Shown here: positions 56,342-64,000 of the stretch, in pieces
How positions within the stretch are numbered: position 1 is the stretch's first letter
Layout: every line of letters starts with the position of its first letter
NCBI RefSeq assembly: GCF_022568835.1
Contig: NZ_JAKZHV010000012.1
Span: forward strand, 19,644-83,643
Length of the DNA stretch: 64,000 nt
Direction of reading: 5' to 3'
DNA from: Arsenicicoccus piscis
GTDB taxonomy: Bacteria > Actinomycetota > Actinomycetes > Actinomycetales > Dermatophilaceae
Program-made: the position numbers and the translations under genes
The notes under the pieces: model-generated
Databases searched by the model: none
The model's input: only the letters and a program-made list of their open reading frames with translations
What the model was told of the DNA's origin: nothing

Positions 56342-57334
56342 GTGAGCGCTCAACCCGTCAAGGTCGCCGTGACCGGCGCTGCCGGCCAGATCGGCTACAG
56401 CCTCCTGTTCCGCATCGCCAGCGGTGCGCTCTTCGGCCCGGACACCCCGGTCCAGCTGCGACTGCTCGAGATCACCCCGGCCCTGAAGGCGCTCGAGGGC
56501 GTCGTCATGGAGCTCGACGACTGTGCGTTCCCGACGCTCGCCGGTGTCGAGATCGGTGACGACCCCAACGTGATCTTCGACGGCGCCAACCTGGCCCTGC
56601 TCGTCGGCGCCCGGCCCCGCACCAAGGGCATGGAGCGCGGCGACCTGCTCTCCGCCAACGGCGCGATCTTCACCGGCCAGGGCAAGGCGCTCAACGACCA
56701 CGCCGCCGACGACATCCGCATCGGCGTCACCGGCAACCCGGCCAACACCAACGCGCTGATCGCGATGTCGAACGCCCCCGACATCCCCAAGGAGCGCTTC
56801 TCGGCGCTGACCCGCCTGGACCACAACCGCGCGATCTCCCAGCTCGCCGCCAAGCTGCAGGTGCCGGTCACCGAGATCACCAAGATGACGATCTGGGGCA
56901 ACCACTCGGCCACGCAGTACCCCGACCTGTTCCACGCCGAGGTCTCCGGCAAGAACGCCGCCGAGGCCGTGGGCGACCAGGACTGGCTCGAGAACACCTT
57001 CATCCCGACCGTCGCCAAGCGTGGCGCCGCGATCATCGAGGCGCGCGGCTCGTCCTCCGCAGCGTCGGCCGCCTCCGCGACCATCGACGCCGCCCGCGAC
57101 TGGCTGAACGGCTCCGCCAAGGACGACTGGGTGTCGATGGCGGTCGTGTCCGACGGGTCCTACGGCGTGCCGGAGGGGCTCATCTCCTCCTTCCCCGTCA
57201 CCACCAAGAACGGCGACTGGGAGATCGTCCAGGGCCTCGACATCGACGACTTCTCGCGCGGCAAGATCGACGCGTCCGTCGCCGAGCTCGCCGAGGAGCG
57301 CGACGCCGTCAAGGAGCTCGGGCTGATCTCCTAG
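56342..57334 (+). CDS. mdh: Malate dehydrogenase
   Basis: The 330-residue NAD-dependent enzyme interconverts malate and oxaloacetate. The dinucleotide fold [21 protein letters not shown] lies at the N-terminus, [16 protein letters not shown] in the middle, and the active-site His in [13 protein letters not shown]. The length fits the cytosolic-type MDH of actinobacteria. GTG 56342 has GAAGGA eight bases upstream. Confidence 0.96.
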   Translation: MSAQPVKVAVTGAAGQIGYSLLFRIASGALFGPDTPVQLRLLEITPALKALEGVVMELDDCAFPTLAGVEIGDDPNVIFDGANLALLVGARPRTKGMERGDLLSANGAIFTGQGKALNDHAADDIRIGVTGNPANTNALIAMSNAPDIPKERFSALTRLDHNRAISQLAAKLQVPVTEITKMTIWGNHSATQYPDLFHAEVSGKNAAEAVGDQDWLENTFIPTVAKRGAAIIEARGSSSAASAASATIDAARDWLNGSAKDDWVSMAVVSDGSYGVPEGLISSFPVTTKNGDWEIVQGLDIDDFSRGKIDASVAELAEERDAVKELGLIS

Positions 57335-57353
57335 CCTCACCGGTTTGACTGCA

Positions 57354-57392
57354 CGAAGACCGGCCGGGTGCACCGCACCCGGCCGGTCTTCG
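57354..57392. terminator. Perfect 18-bp bidirectional terminator hairpin
   Basis: Arms CGAAGACCGGCCGGGTGC (57354-57371) and GCACCCGGCCGGTCTTCG (57375-57392) close on an ACC loop, between the convergent mdh and pyridoxal kinase genes. Confidence 0.8.
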
Positions 57393-57413
57393 CGTGTCCT
57401 GGGCGGGGCCCCG

Positions 57414-58268
57414 TCAGCGGACCTGGGTGACCTCGAACTGCATGCGCGGGTGGGCGATGGCCTCCTGCGACTGCACGAGCTGCAGCTCGCGGCGGCCGGA
57501 GCGCACGGTGGTCTCGATCAGGTCGAACACGCTGGAGGCCGTGCGACCGAGCGCGAGCGCCGGGTCGGAGGTCTGCAGCAGGTGGGCGGTGAACAGCGCA
57601 GCGGTGACGTCGCCGGAGCCGTTGCACTTGATCGGCAGCCGCGGGGTCTGCACGATCCAGGCGCCGGCGGGCGTGACGGCGAGCATCTCGAGGGTGTCGG
57701 CGGGAGCGTCCGGTCGCTCGACGCTCGTGACGAGGACGGTCTGCGGCCCCATGGCCTGGGCGCGCTCGACGGCGTCCAGGGTGTCCTCGAGCGTGCGGGG
57801 CTCGGTGCCGGTGAGGTAGCCCAGCTCGAACTGGTTGGGCGTGATGAGGTCGGCCGCCGGGACGACCTGCTCGCGCAGCAGCACCGGGATCTGCGGGGCG
57901 ACGAAACACCCGCTCTTGGCGTTGCCCATGACCGGGTCGCACGCGTAGATCGCGGCCGGGTTGGCGGCCTTGACCTCGGCGACGGCCGCGAGGATGACCT
58001 CGGCGATGTCCGCCCCACCCTGGTAGCCCGAGAGCACCGCGTCGATCTCGGCGAACGCGTCGCGCTCCCCCACGCCGGTGATGACCTCGCGCACGTCCGC
58101 GGCGGGGATCAGCGGCCCGCGCCAGGCGCCGTAGCCCGTGTGGTTGGAGAAGTTCACGGTCGGGACGGGCCAGACCTCGACGCCGATCCGCTGGAGCGGG
58201 AAGACGGAGGCGCTGTTGCCGACGTGCCCGTAGGCGACGTGGGACTGGATCGACAAGATGGTGGTCAC
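57414..58268 (-). CDS. pdxY: Pyridoxal kinase PdxY-like
   Basis: The 284-residue ribokinase-fold enzyme phosphorylates pyridoxal in B6 salvage. It starts TTILSIQSHVAYGHVGNSASVFPLQRIGVEVWPVPTVNFSNHTGYG, the substrate-binding opening of PdxY/PdxK. The anion-hole motif is NGSGDVTAALFTAHLL near residue 216. GTG 58268 gives the usual N-terminus, whereas the frame extends upstream without homology. The gene is convergent with mdh. Confidence 0.92.
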   Translation of the reverse strand: MTTILSIQSHVAYGHVGNSASVFPLQRIGVEVWPVPTVNFSNHTGYGAWRGPLIPAADVREVITGVGERDAFAEIDAVLSGYQGGADIAEVILAAVAEVKAANPAAIYACDPVMGNAKSGCFVAPQIPVLLREQVVPAADLITPNQFELGYLTGTEPRTLEDTLDAVERAQAMGPQTVLVTSVERPDAPADTLEMLAVTPAGAWIVQTPRLPIKCNGSGDVTAALFTAHLLQTSDPALALGRTASSVFDLIETTVRSGRRELQLVQSQEAIAHPRMQFEVTQVR

Positions 58269-58350
58269 GCCACGATGGTGCCCCCTCGCGCGGGTGCCGC
58301 TCAACCGGGTCTCAGCGCCGTCGCCGCTTGCGGACCGCGACGAGCACGGT

Positions 58351-58632
58351 CTACGCCTGCGGGATCTTGAGCAGGAAGGTGGCCACGAGCACCGCCGTCC
58401 CCGCGCCGACGTAGAGCACGAGGTCCAGCCAGCGCGGCCGGATCACGAGGCCGGCAGCGGCCTCGCGCGGGAGCACGGTGCGCAGGGCACCGGCGAGCAG
58501 CAGCGCAGCGGCGAAGACGTAGCCGCCCGAGCGCAGTTGCCCGGTCAGCATCGTCACCAGGGCGATCGCGAGACCGGCACCGAGGACCCACCAGGCCCCG
58601 AGCCGGGTCTGCGCGATCGACGGGTGCTGCAT
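58351..58632 (-). CDS. DUF3017 small membrane protein
   Basis: The 93-residue protein has three hydrophobic helices (WWVLGAGLAIALVTML, YVFAAALLLAGALR, LVLYVGAGTAVLVATFLL). DUF3017 genes characteristically follow folD in actinobacteria, as here, 19 bases apart. AGGAGA precedes ATG 58632. Its TAG stop is part of a GTAGACC heptamer. Function unknown. Confidence 0.85.
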   Translation of the reverse strand: MQHPSIAQTRLGAWWVLGAGLAIALVTMLTGQLRSGGYVFAAALLLAGALRTVLPREAAAGLVIRPRWLDLVLYVGAGTAVLVATFLLKIPQA

Positions 58633-58651
58633 CTACGCTCTCCTGGTCGGG

Positions 58652-59530
58652 TCAGTCGGCGGCCTGGAGGGAGCGCTCGGCCGCCTCGACGATGTTGGTG
58701 AGCAGCAGGGCGCGGGTCATCGGACCGACCCCACCGGGGTTGGGGGTCATCGCGCCGGCGACCTCCCACACGCCGGGGTCGATGTCGCCGGCGACGACCG
58801 ACTTGCCGTCCGGGCCGGCGACGCGGGACACGCCCACGTCGAAGACTGCCGCTCCGGGCTTGACCATGTCGGGCTTGAGGATGCCCGGCACGCCGGCCGC
58901 GGCGACGACGATGTCGGCCCGTCGGGTGTGCTCCGCCAGGTCACGAGTCCCGGTGTGGCACAACGTGACCGTGGAGTTCTCCGAGCGACGGGTGAGGATC
59001 AGGCCGAGCGGGCGGCCGACCGTGAGGCCGCGCCCGATGACGACCACCTCGGCGCCGTTGAGCGGGATGTCGTAGCGCCGGCACAGCTCGATGATGCCCA
59101 TCGGCGTGCACGGCAGCGGCGCGGGGATGCCGAGGACGAGCCGGCCGAGGTTGACCGGCGTGAGGCCGTCGACGTCTTTGTCCGGGTCGACCCGCGCGAG
59201 GATCGCGTTGTCGTCGAGACCGGTCGGCTGCTGCACGAGGAAGCCGGTGCAGTCGGGGTCGGCGTTCAGCTCGTCGACGACGGCCTCGACCTCGGCCTGG
59301 GTCGCCGTGGCGGGCAGGGTGCGCTGGATGCTCGCGATGCCGATCTCCTGGCAGTCGCGGTGCTTGGCCCGGACGTACCACGAGCTGGCGGGGTCGTCGC
59401 CGACCAGGACGGTCCCGAGACCGGGCACGACGCCTCGGTCGGCGAGCGCGGCGACGCGGTCCTTGAGCTCGGCCTTGATGGTGGCGAGCGTGGCCTTGCC
59501 GTCCATGAGGGTTGCGGTCACGGTGATCAT
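58652..59530 (-). CDS. folD: Methylenetetrahydrofolate dehydrogenase / cyclohydrolase
   Basis: The 292-residue bifunctional enzyme interconverts methylene- and formyl-tetrahydrofolate, supplying formyl groups to PurN and PurH encoded nearby. The catalytic Lys lies in [14 protein letters not shown], the Gln in [11 protein letters not shown], and DKDVDGL and PCTPMGI are intact. [16 protein letters not shown] is the NADP loop. ATG 59530 overlaps the stop of the YdcZ-type transporter gene (ATGA). GTG 59521 is a later alternative. Confidence 0.95.
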   Translation of the reverse strand: MITVTATLMDGKATLATIKAELKDRVAALADRGVVPGLGTVLVGDDPASSWYVRAKHRDCQEIGIASIQRTLPATATQAEVEAVVDELNADPDCTGFLVQQPTGLDDNAILARVDPDKDVDGLTPVNLGRLVLGIPAPLPCTPMGIIELCRRYDIPLNGAEVVVIGRGLTVGRPLGLILTRRSENSTVTLCHTGTRDLAEHTRRADIVVAAAGVPGILKPDMVKPGAAVFDVGVSRVAGPDGKSVVAGDIDPGVWEVAGAMTPNPGGVGPMTRALLLTNIVEAAERSLQAAD

Positions 59531-60558
59531 CCTCCCACGGTGGGTGACTGGGGTGCGGGTGCCGCGGCCCGGCTGGTCCGGGACGCGGCGATTCCTGCGC
59601 CGACGGCGGCCACGAGGGTGATCGCGACGCCGAGGAGCAGCTGGGGTCCCACGTGGGACCGGGTGGTGGCGGAGGCCAGGTCGAGCACGAGACCCATGAC
59701 GATCTGGCCGGCGATGGTGAGCAGGGCGGTCAGCAGCACGCCGAGGTGGTGGACGACGACCGCGCCGACGGCGACGAAGACGATGCCGAGAACGCCGCCC
59801 GCGTAGGCCCACCACGGGGCGTCGAGGCTGCGCGGCGCGTGCAGGCCACCCTGCAGGCGCAGCACGAGCGCCCAGCCGAGCAGGGCGAGCGAGCCCCAGG
59901 TGAAGTTGATCCACGACGTCGCCGTGACGTGCCCGCTCGCCCGGTTGACCCGGCCGTTGAGGGCGCCGCTCACGGCGATGGCGGCGCCACCGGCGACCGC
60001 GCAGAGCACCGCGCCGACGGGCACCGAGCCGGTCGTGCCACCCCGGGCGGTGGCGGCCACCACGACTCCGATCACGGTGGCCACCGCGCTGAGCACGCGC
60101 CCGAGCGTGACGGGGGCGACCCCGCCCGGGCCGAGGCCGACACGGTCTACGAGCAGGGCCGTGACGGTCTGACCACCCACGACACCGATGGTGAACAGCG
60201 TGACGCCGGCCAGCGGCACCGCGAAGGCCTGCGCACCGACGAAGAGCGCGCCGCCGAGGCCGCCGAGGAACTGCCACCAGCGCAGCCGGTTGGCGCGGTA
60301 GGCCGCGCGGGCCTCGCGCAACCCGCGCCGCGGCCCGGGCAGCAGCAGCCCGAGGGTGAGGATCAGCCAGCCGGAGCCGAAGCTCCACAGGGCTGCGTCC
60401 ACCGCTGCGTCGAAGACCTGGCCGAGCTGGCCGTTGGCCTTCGCCTGCAGCGAGCTGAGGGCTCCCGCGCCGAGCGCCGCCGCCACGCTGAGCGAGACGA
60501 CGGCCGACGGCTCGTGGCGGCCCGGCTCGGTGGGCAGGCGTGCCGGCTCAGTGGGCAA
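59527..60558 (-). CDS. DMT-superfamily transporter with tandem DUF606 (YdcZ) domains
   Basis: The roughly 340-residue membrane protein has about ten helices arranged as two DUF606 units. The first begins [24 protein letters not shown] and the second [25 protein letters not shown], which repeat the same glycine pattern. The substrate is unknown. TTG 60558, overlapping the purH stop, is the nearest start that leaves a short cytoplasmic lead with a doubled LPTEP motif. The start is uncertain. It lies between purH and folD in a run of close or overlapping genes. Confidence 0.78.
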   Translation of the reverse strand: MPTEPARLPTEPGRHEPSAVVSLSVAAALGAGALSSLQAKANGQLGQVFDAAVDAALWSFGSGWLILTLGLLLPGPRRGLREARAAYRANRLRWWQFLGGLGGALFVGAQAFAVPLAGVTLFTIGVVGGQTVTALLVDRVGLGPGGVAPVTLGRVLSAVATVIGVVVAATARGGTTGSVPVGAVLCAVAGGAAIAVSGALNGRVNRASGHVTATSWINFTWGSLALLGWALVLRLQGGLHAPRSLDAPWWAYAGGVLGIVFVAVGAVVVHHLGVLLTALLTIAGQIVMGLVLDLASATTRSHVGPQLLLGVAITLVAAVGAGIAASRTSRAAAPAPQSPTVGG

Positions 60559-62215
60559 AGTGGCGGGTGCCGGTGAAGTAGAGCGTGACCCCGGCCCGCT
60601 GGCACGCCTCGATCGTCTCGGCGTCGCGCAGCGAGCCACCGGGCGCCACGATCGCGCGGACGCCCGCGTCGAGCAGGATCTGCGGGCCGTCGGCGAACGG
60701 GAAGAAGGCGTCCGAGGACGCGACCGCGCCCCGCGCCCGCTCGGCTCCGGCGCGCGACACGGCGAGCCGGCACGAGTCGACCCGGTTGACCTGCCCCATG
60801 CCGATGCCGACCGAGGCCGCGTCCTTGGCGAGCAGGATGGCGTTGGACTTGGTGGCCCGCACCGCCTTCCACGCGAAGTCCAGGTCGCGCAGGGTCGCGT
60901 CGTCGGCGGGCTCGCCGGCGACCAGGGTCCAGTGCAGCGGCGCGTCGCCGTGGCCGGCGGTCGGCTTGTCCGACTCGGTCGGCTCGATCACCGCGTCGAT
61001 CTGGTCGCGCTGCTGCACGAGCAGCCCCCCGCTGATCGGCCGGAACTCGATCGCGTCGGCCTGCGCCACCGCCTCCTCGGGGAGACGCAGCAGCCGAATG
61101 TTCTTCTTGCCCTTGAGGATCTCGAGCGCCTCCGGCTCGAAGTCCGGAGCCACGACGACCTCGGTGAAGATGTCCTTCACCGCGTCCGCCATCGCCACGG
61201 TGACGGGCCGGTTGGTGGCGATCACGCCGCCGAACGCCGACAGGGAGTCGCAGGCGTGCGCGCGGGCGTGGACGGCCGCGATGTCCTCGTCGGCCGAACC
61301 GACAGCGATGCCACAAGGATTCGCGTGCTTGATGATGGCGACCGTGGGCTGGTCGCCGTGATCGTGCGCCGCCCGGACCGCCGCGTCGGTGTCGACGTAG
61401 TTGTTGTAGGACATCTCCTTGCCGTGCAGCTGCTCGGCGCTCGCGACGCCCGGGCGCCAGTGTCGGTAGAGCGCGGCCTGCTGGTGCGGGTTCTCGCCGT
61501 AGCGCAGGGTGGCCGCCTTGGTCCACGTCGCACCCGTCCAGGCCGGGAACCCGGTGCCCTCGGAGGTGTCGACGTAGGCGTTGCCCATCCAGGAGGCCAC
61601 GGCCACGTCGTAGCTTGCGGTGTGCACGAAAGCCTTGGCGGCCAACGCCTTTCGCTGCTCGAGGGTGAACCCACCCGCCTGCACGGCCGCCAGCGTCTCG
61701 GCGTAGTCCGCCGGCGAGGTGACCACCGCGACGCTCGGGTGGTTCTTGGCCGCGGCGCGCACCATCGACGGGCCCCCGATGTCGATCTGCTCGATGCACT
61801 CGTCGGGGCTGGCCCCCGACGCGACGGTCTCGGTGAAGGGGTAGAGGTTGACCACGACCAGCTCGAACGGCGCGACCTCGAGCTCCTCCAGCTGGGCCAG
61901 GTGGTCCGGCTTGCGGGTGTCCGCGAGGATCCCCGCGTGCACCCGCGGGTGCAGCGTCTTGACCCGGCCCTCGAGGCACTCGGGGAAGCCGGTGAGGTCC
62001 TCCACGCGGGTCACCGGCAGACCCAGCCCCGCGATCAGGGAGGCGGACCCGCCGGTCGACACGAGCACTACACCGTCCGCGGCGAGGCCGCGCACGAGGT
62101 CCTCGAGCCCGGTCTTGTCGTAGACCGACACGAGCGCCCGGCGCACCGGGCGGCGGCCGTCGGTGGTCTGGTTGCGCTGGTCGGAGGCGTGCGAGGGGGA
62201 AGGATTCGTCGTCAT
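60548..62215 (-). CDS. purH: AICAR formyltransferase / IMP cyclohydrolase
   Basis: The 555-residue bifunctional enzyme performs the last two steps of purine synthesis. The MGS-like cyclohydrolase domain ([45 protein letters not shown]) is followed by the formyltransferase domain with [13 protein letters not shown], whose Lys and His act in catalysis. ATG 62215 is preceded by AGGAG with ideal spacing. The frame extends upstream without homology. It follows purN by 62 bases. Confidence 0.96.
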   Translation of the reverse strand: MTTNPSPSHASDQRNQTTDGRRPVRRALVSVYDKTGLEDLVRGLAADGVVLVSTGGSASLIAGLGLPVTRVEDLTGFPECLEGRVKTLHPRVHAGILADTRKPDHLAQLEELEVAPFELVVVNLYPFTETVASGASPDECIEQIDIGGPSMVRAAAKNHPSVAVVTSPADYAETLAAVQAGGFTLEQRKALAAKAFVHTASYDVAVASWMGNAYVDTSEGTGFPAWTGATWTKAATLRYGENPHQQAALYRHWRPGVASAEQLHGKEMSYNNYVDTDAAVRAAHDHGDQPTVAIIKHANPCGIAVGSADEDIAAVHARAHACDSLSAFGGVIATNRPVTVAMADAVKDIFTEVVVAPDFEPEALEILKGKKNIRLLRLPEEAVAQADAIEFRPISGGLLVQQRDQIDAVIEPTESDKPTAGHGDAPLHWTLVAGEPADDATLRDLDFAWKAVRATKSNAILLAKDAASVGIGMGQVNRVDSCRLAVSRAGAERARGAVASSDAFFPFADGPQILLDAGVRAIVAPGGSLRDAETIEACQRAGVTLYFTGTRHFAH

Positions 62216-62277
62216 GGGCACTCCTGCGGCTTGGTCTGTCCAGATGCGGGCACCCAGGCGGGCGATGCCCACGAACG

Positions 62278-62925
62278 TCACTCCCTGGTGGTTGACCCAC
62301 CTGCGCCAGTCGTGTGCCCCCACTCTACCCGGCGGCCGTTGACGCGGAAGCCGTCCGCGGCGAGGCGGCCCACGACGTCGACCAGCATCGCGCGCTCCTG
62401 GACCTTGATCCGCTCGTGCAGGGACTCCTCGGTGTCGTCCGGCCGGACATCCACCGTGCGCTGGGCGATGATCGGCCCGGTGTCGACCCCCGCATCGACC
62501 AGGTGGCAGGTCGTGCCGGTGACGCTGACGCCGTAGGCGAGCGCGTCCCGCACCCCGTGGGCGCCGGGGAAGCTGGGCAGCAGAGCCGGGTGGGTGTTGA
62601 TGACGGGCACCGTGCCTAGCACGGCCGGGCCGAGGATCTTCATGAACCCGGCGCTCACGACGAATCGCGGCTTGTGGCGGGCGATCTCGGCCGCCAGGGC
62701 GCGATCCCAGGCCGCCCGGTCGGGATGGTCGCCCACCCTCGCCACGAACGTGTCGACCCCGGCGCGGGCCGCCCGCTCCTCGCCCAGCGTGCCTGGCCGG
62801 TCCGCCCCCACCGCGGCCACCCGCACGCCGTAACCGGGGTCGGCACTCGCGTCGAGCAGCGCCTGCAGCAGCGTGCCGGACCCGGACACGAGGACGACCA
62901 CGTCGACGGGCTGAGGTGCGTTCAC
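62278..62925 (-). CDS. purN: Phosphoribosylglycinamide formyltransferase
   Basis: The 215-residue enzyme formylates glycinamide ribonucleotide using 10-formyl-THF. The phosphate loop is [15 protein letters not shown] near residue 8. The active-site triad region [16 protein letters not shown] and [11 protein letters not shown] are intact. GTG 62925 gives the family N-terminus, and TAGGGT at 62938-62933 is exactly seven bases upstream, a leaderless layout. A nested palindrome and direct repeats stand further upstream. Confidence 0.95.
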   Translation of the reverse strand: MNAPQPVDVVVLVSGSGTLLQALLDASADPGYGVRVAAVGADRPGTLGEERAARAGVDTFVARVGDHPDRAAWDRALAAEIARHKPRFVVSAGFMKILGPAVLGTVPVINTHPALLPSFPGAHGVRDALAYGVSVTGTTCHLVDAGVDTGPIIAQRTVDVRPDDTEESLHERIKVQERAMLVDVVGRLAADGFRVNGRRVEWGHTTGAGGSTTRE

Positions 62926-62932
62926 GCCGACC

Positions 62933-62938
62933 ACCCTA
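62933..62938 (-). promoter_or_regulatory. Leaderless -10 element of purN-purH
   Basis: TAGGGT on the minus strand is followed by seven bases and GTG 62925. Confidence 0.5.
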
Positions 62939-62965
62939 GTGGTCACGGCCTGTGGACGATCGCCG

Positions 62966-62999
62966 CTGCCACCGTGCAGACCCCAGGGGTCGGTGGCAG
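62966..62999. promoter_or_regulatory. Nested palindrome upstream of purN
   Basis: Outer arms CTGCCACCG (62966-62974) and CGGTGGCAG (62991-62999) enclose GACCCC-A-GGGGTC (62979-62991). It lies 28 bases upstream of the -10 hexamer, so operator function is likelier than attenuation. Confidence 0.5.
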
Positions 63000-63054
63000 G
63001 CGTGAGACGCTTAAGTTGGCGTGACACGCGCAGGGTCGGGAGGGCGGCGCCTCA

Positions 63055-63087
63055 CGGGTTCCTGCGCATCTCCCGGGTTCGTGCGCA
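63055..63087. repeat. 14-bp direct repeat upstream of purN
   Basis: CGGGTTCCTGCGCA (63055-63068) and CGGGTTCGTGCGCA (63074-63087) differ at one base and have a 19-bp period. They may be regulator sites for purN-purH. Confidence 0.5.
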
Positions 63088-63127
63088 CGATCGTTGAGCA
63101 GGTCGTGGTGCAGGACCGCCCGGGCTG

Positions 63128-63523
63128 CTACTCGCCGAACAGGCCGAGCAGGCCGCTGCCGGCGCCGTCGCCGAGCTGCTTGCGGCAGTCAGCCTCGGCG
63201 ACGCGGGTGTTGGCGCCCTTGAGGCACTCCTCGACCTGGGACCACTGGCCGGTGAAGACGGTCTGGATGCCGGTCACCACGATCAGCCAGGCCGCCAGCA
63301 TGACCCCGAGTCCCGTCCACGCCGCCGAGAAGGACTGCTTGGTCCGGATCTGGGCGGTCATCGCCCGGATCCCGAAGAAGATCGCTGCGAGCCCGGCCAC
63401 CACGGCCAGCGCCCGCCACGGCAGCGGCAGGTAGGTCAGCACCAGCCCTACGAGCACCAGCAAGGCGCAGCGCGAGGAGTCGCGCGCCCCGGCGGGCGGC
63501 GTGGGCACGGGCTTGTCAGGCAT
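63128..63523 (-). CDS. Small membrane protein of unknown function
   Basis: The 131-residue protein has a Pro-rich cytoplasmic start, three hydrophobic helices (CALLVLVGLVLTYLPLPW, ALAVVAGLAAIFFGI, LGVMLAAWLIVVTGIQTVF) and a C-terminal segment with two cysteines (EECLKGANTRVAEADCRKQ) probably outside the membrane, where they could form a disulphide. GAGGGG before ATG 63523 may be its ribosome-binding site. It lies between the PerM-like gene and purN. Confidence 0.65.
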   Translation of the reverse strand: MPDKPVPTPPAGARDSSRCALLVLVGLVLTYLPLPWRALAVVAGLAAIFFGIRAMTAQIRTKQSFSAAWTGLGVMLAAWLIVVTGIQTVFTGQWSQVEECLKGANTRVAEADCRKQLGDGAGSGLLGLFGE

Positions 63524-63606
63524 CAGGACGGCCCCTCGTGGTGGGCGGGTACCCCATCATCGCGCATCCGGCCGACCCCTCCGGTCCATGACCGCCCGGC
63601 GCAGGC

Positions 63607-64000
63607 TCAGCGGTGGTAGCGCCGCCAGGACCAGGCCAGGGTGAGGGCGGCGCCGAGAGCGAGCTCGGCCGCCAGGGCGGGGGCGGCCAGCAGGACCGGG
63701 CCGATGTCGGAGAGCGAGCGGGTGCCGAGGCTGCCGGCGCTGAGCAGCAGCAGGGCCGCGGCGACGAGCGATGTGGCGAGCCAGGCCGAGCCGACCGCAA
63801 TCGCCTTGGTGGCGAGGCTCGTGAGCGCGGAGAGCCGGCGCAGGGCGACACACCGAGGACGACGCCGGCTGCGACCGGGAGCAGCCCGACGAGCATGACG
63901 AACGGGCTCATCGTGGCGGTGTTGGGCAGAGCACCGAACGCCGGGATCATCGGCAGCGGCGGGGTCGACACGTGCGTCCAGGTGAGCGACGACCCCTCCC
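63607..64000 (-). pseudogene. C-terminal part of a PerM-like (DUF6350) membrane protein gene, frameshifted and cut by the window
   Basis: The frame entering from the right edge reads SLTWTHVSTPPLPMIPAFGALPNTATMSPFVMLVGLLPVAAGVVLG and then loses homology. The adjacent frame supplies ALRRLSALTSLATKAIAVGSAWLATSLVAAALLLLSAG to LTLAWSWRRYHR-stop at 63607. One missing base near 63845-63855 reconnects them. PFGALP-like motifs and location beside purN-purH match the actinobacterial DUF6350/PerM proteins linked to division and stress. The N-terminal part is beyond the window. Confidence 0.7.

Overview
The window is about 71% G+C, densely packed, and codes with G or C in almost every third position. 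Its gene content (monomeric NADP isocitrate dehydrogenase, eukaryotic-type UDP-glucose pyrophosphorylase, folD next to a DUF3017 gene, a PerM-like gene next to purN-purH, a SARP/BTAD regulator, a SigE-family sigma factor) indicates an actinobacterium. A Micrococcales member near the Intrasporangiaceae is the best guess. That placement is inference from gene style, not a database result. I saw no tRNA, rRNA, CRISPR array, insertion sequence or phage module.

Left part (1-21 kb). A cupin-adenosine deaminase-PLP racemase/aldolase operon (minus strand) faces an unrecognised gene across a 13-bp-arm inverted repeat. Next come a three-domain NmrA/PCD/VOC fusion, a PatB-type C-S lyase, a GNAT enzyme, thymidine phosphorylase, a coupled AAA+/VWA pair (MoxR-like), an Asp/Glu-racemase-like protein coupled to an MFS carrier, a DUF4921 protein, a SigE-type sigma factor with a membrane partner, an LtrA protein, and a deleted PPOX/F420 gene remnant flanked by two copies of a 48-bp hairpin.

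Nucleoside region (20.9-27.5 kb, minus strand). A BmpA lipoprotein, a double-ATPase ABC subunit, two permeases, cytidine deaminase and a nucleoside phosphorylase lie in overlapping order. With adenosine deaminase and thymidine phosphorylase further left, these make a nucleoside import and breakdown pathway whose genes are now spread over 27 kb. An M20 amidohydrolase and a B12-type acyl-CoA mutase large subunit follow.

Envelope and sugar-nucleotide region (30.6-41.9 kb). It holds an MFS drug-type exporter coupled to mannose-1-P guanylyltransferase, a D,D-carboxypeptidase, a 1016-residue SARP/ATPase/TPR regulator, and an operon of UDP-glucose pyrophosphorylase, a uridine-kinase-like enzyme, tryptophanyl-tRNA synthetase and a 2H phosphoesterase.

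Galactoside locus (41.9-49.3 kb). A sugar ABC importer without an ATPase gene diverges from a GH42 beta-galactosidase, a DeoR/GlpR repressor and galactokinase. A related 15-bp motif sits in inverted orientation over the two divergent promoters.

Right part (49.4-64 kb). It contains an ArsR/AHSA1 pair, a Tat-exported C39-like peptidase, isocitrate dehydrogenase, a trypsin-like secreted protease, an aquaporin, malate dehydrogenase, pyridoxal kinase, DUF3017, folD, a YdcZ-type transporter, purH, purN, two small membrane-protein genes, and a partial PerM-like gene.

Three window-wide signals stand out. First, a non-palindromic heptamer GTAGACC/GGTCTAC occurs at least 41 times, against about 6 expected from base composition. 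Second, many genes show TANNNT followed by 6-7 bases and then the start codon, the layout of leaderless promoters. Third, six genes carry single-base lesions (five indels, one amber codon), four of the five indels being single-base deletions. This looks like either assembly error or recent decay.
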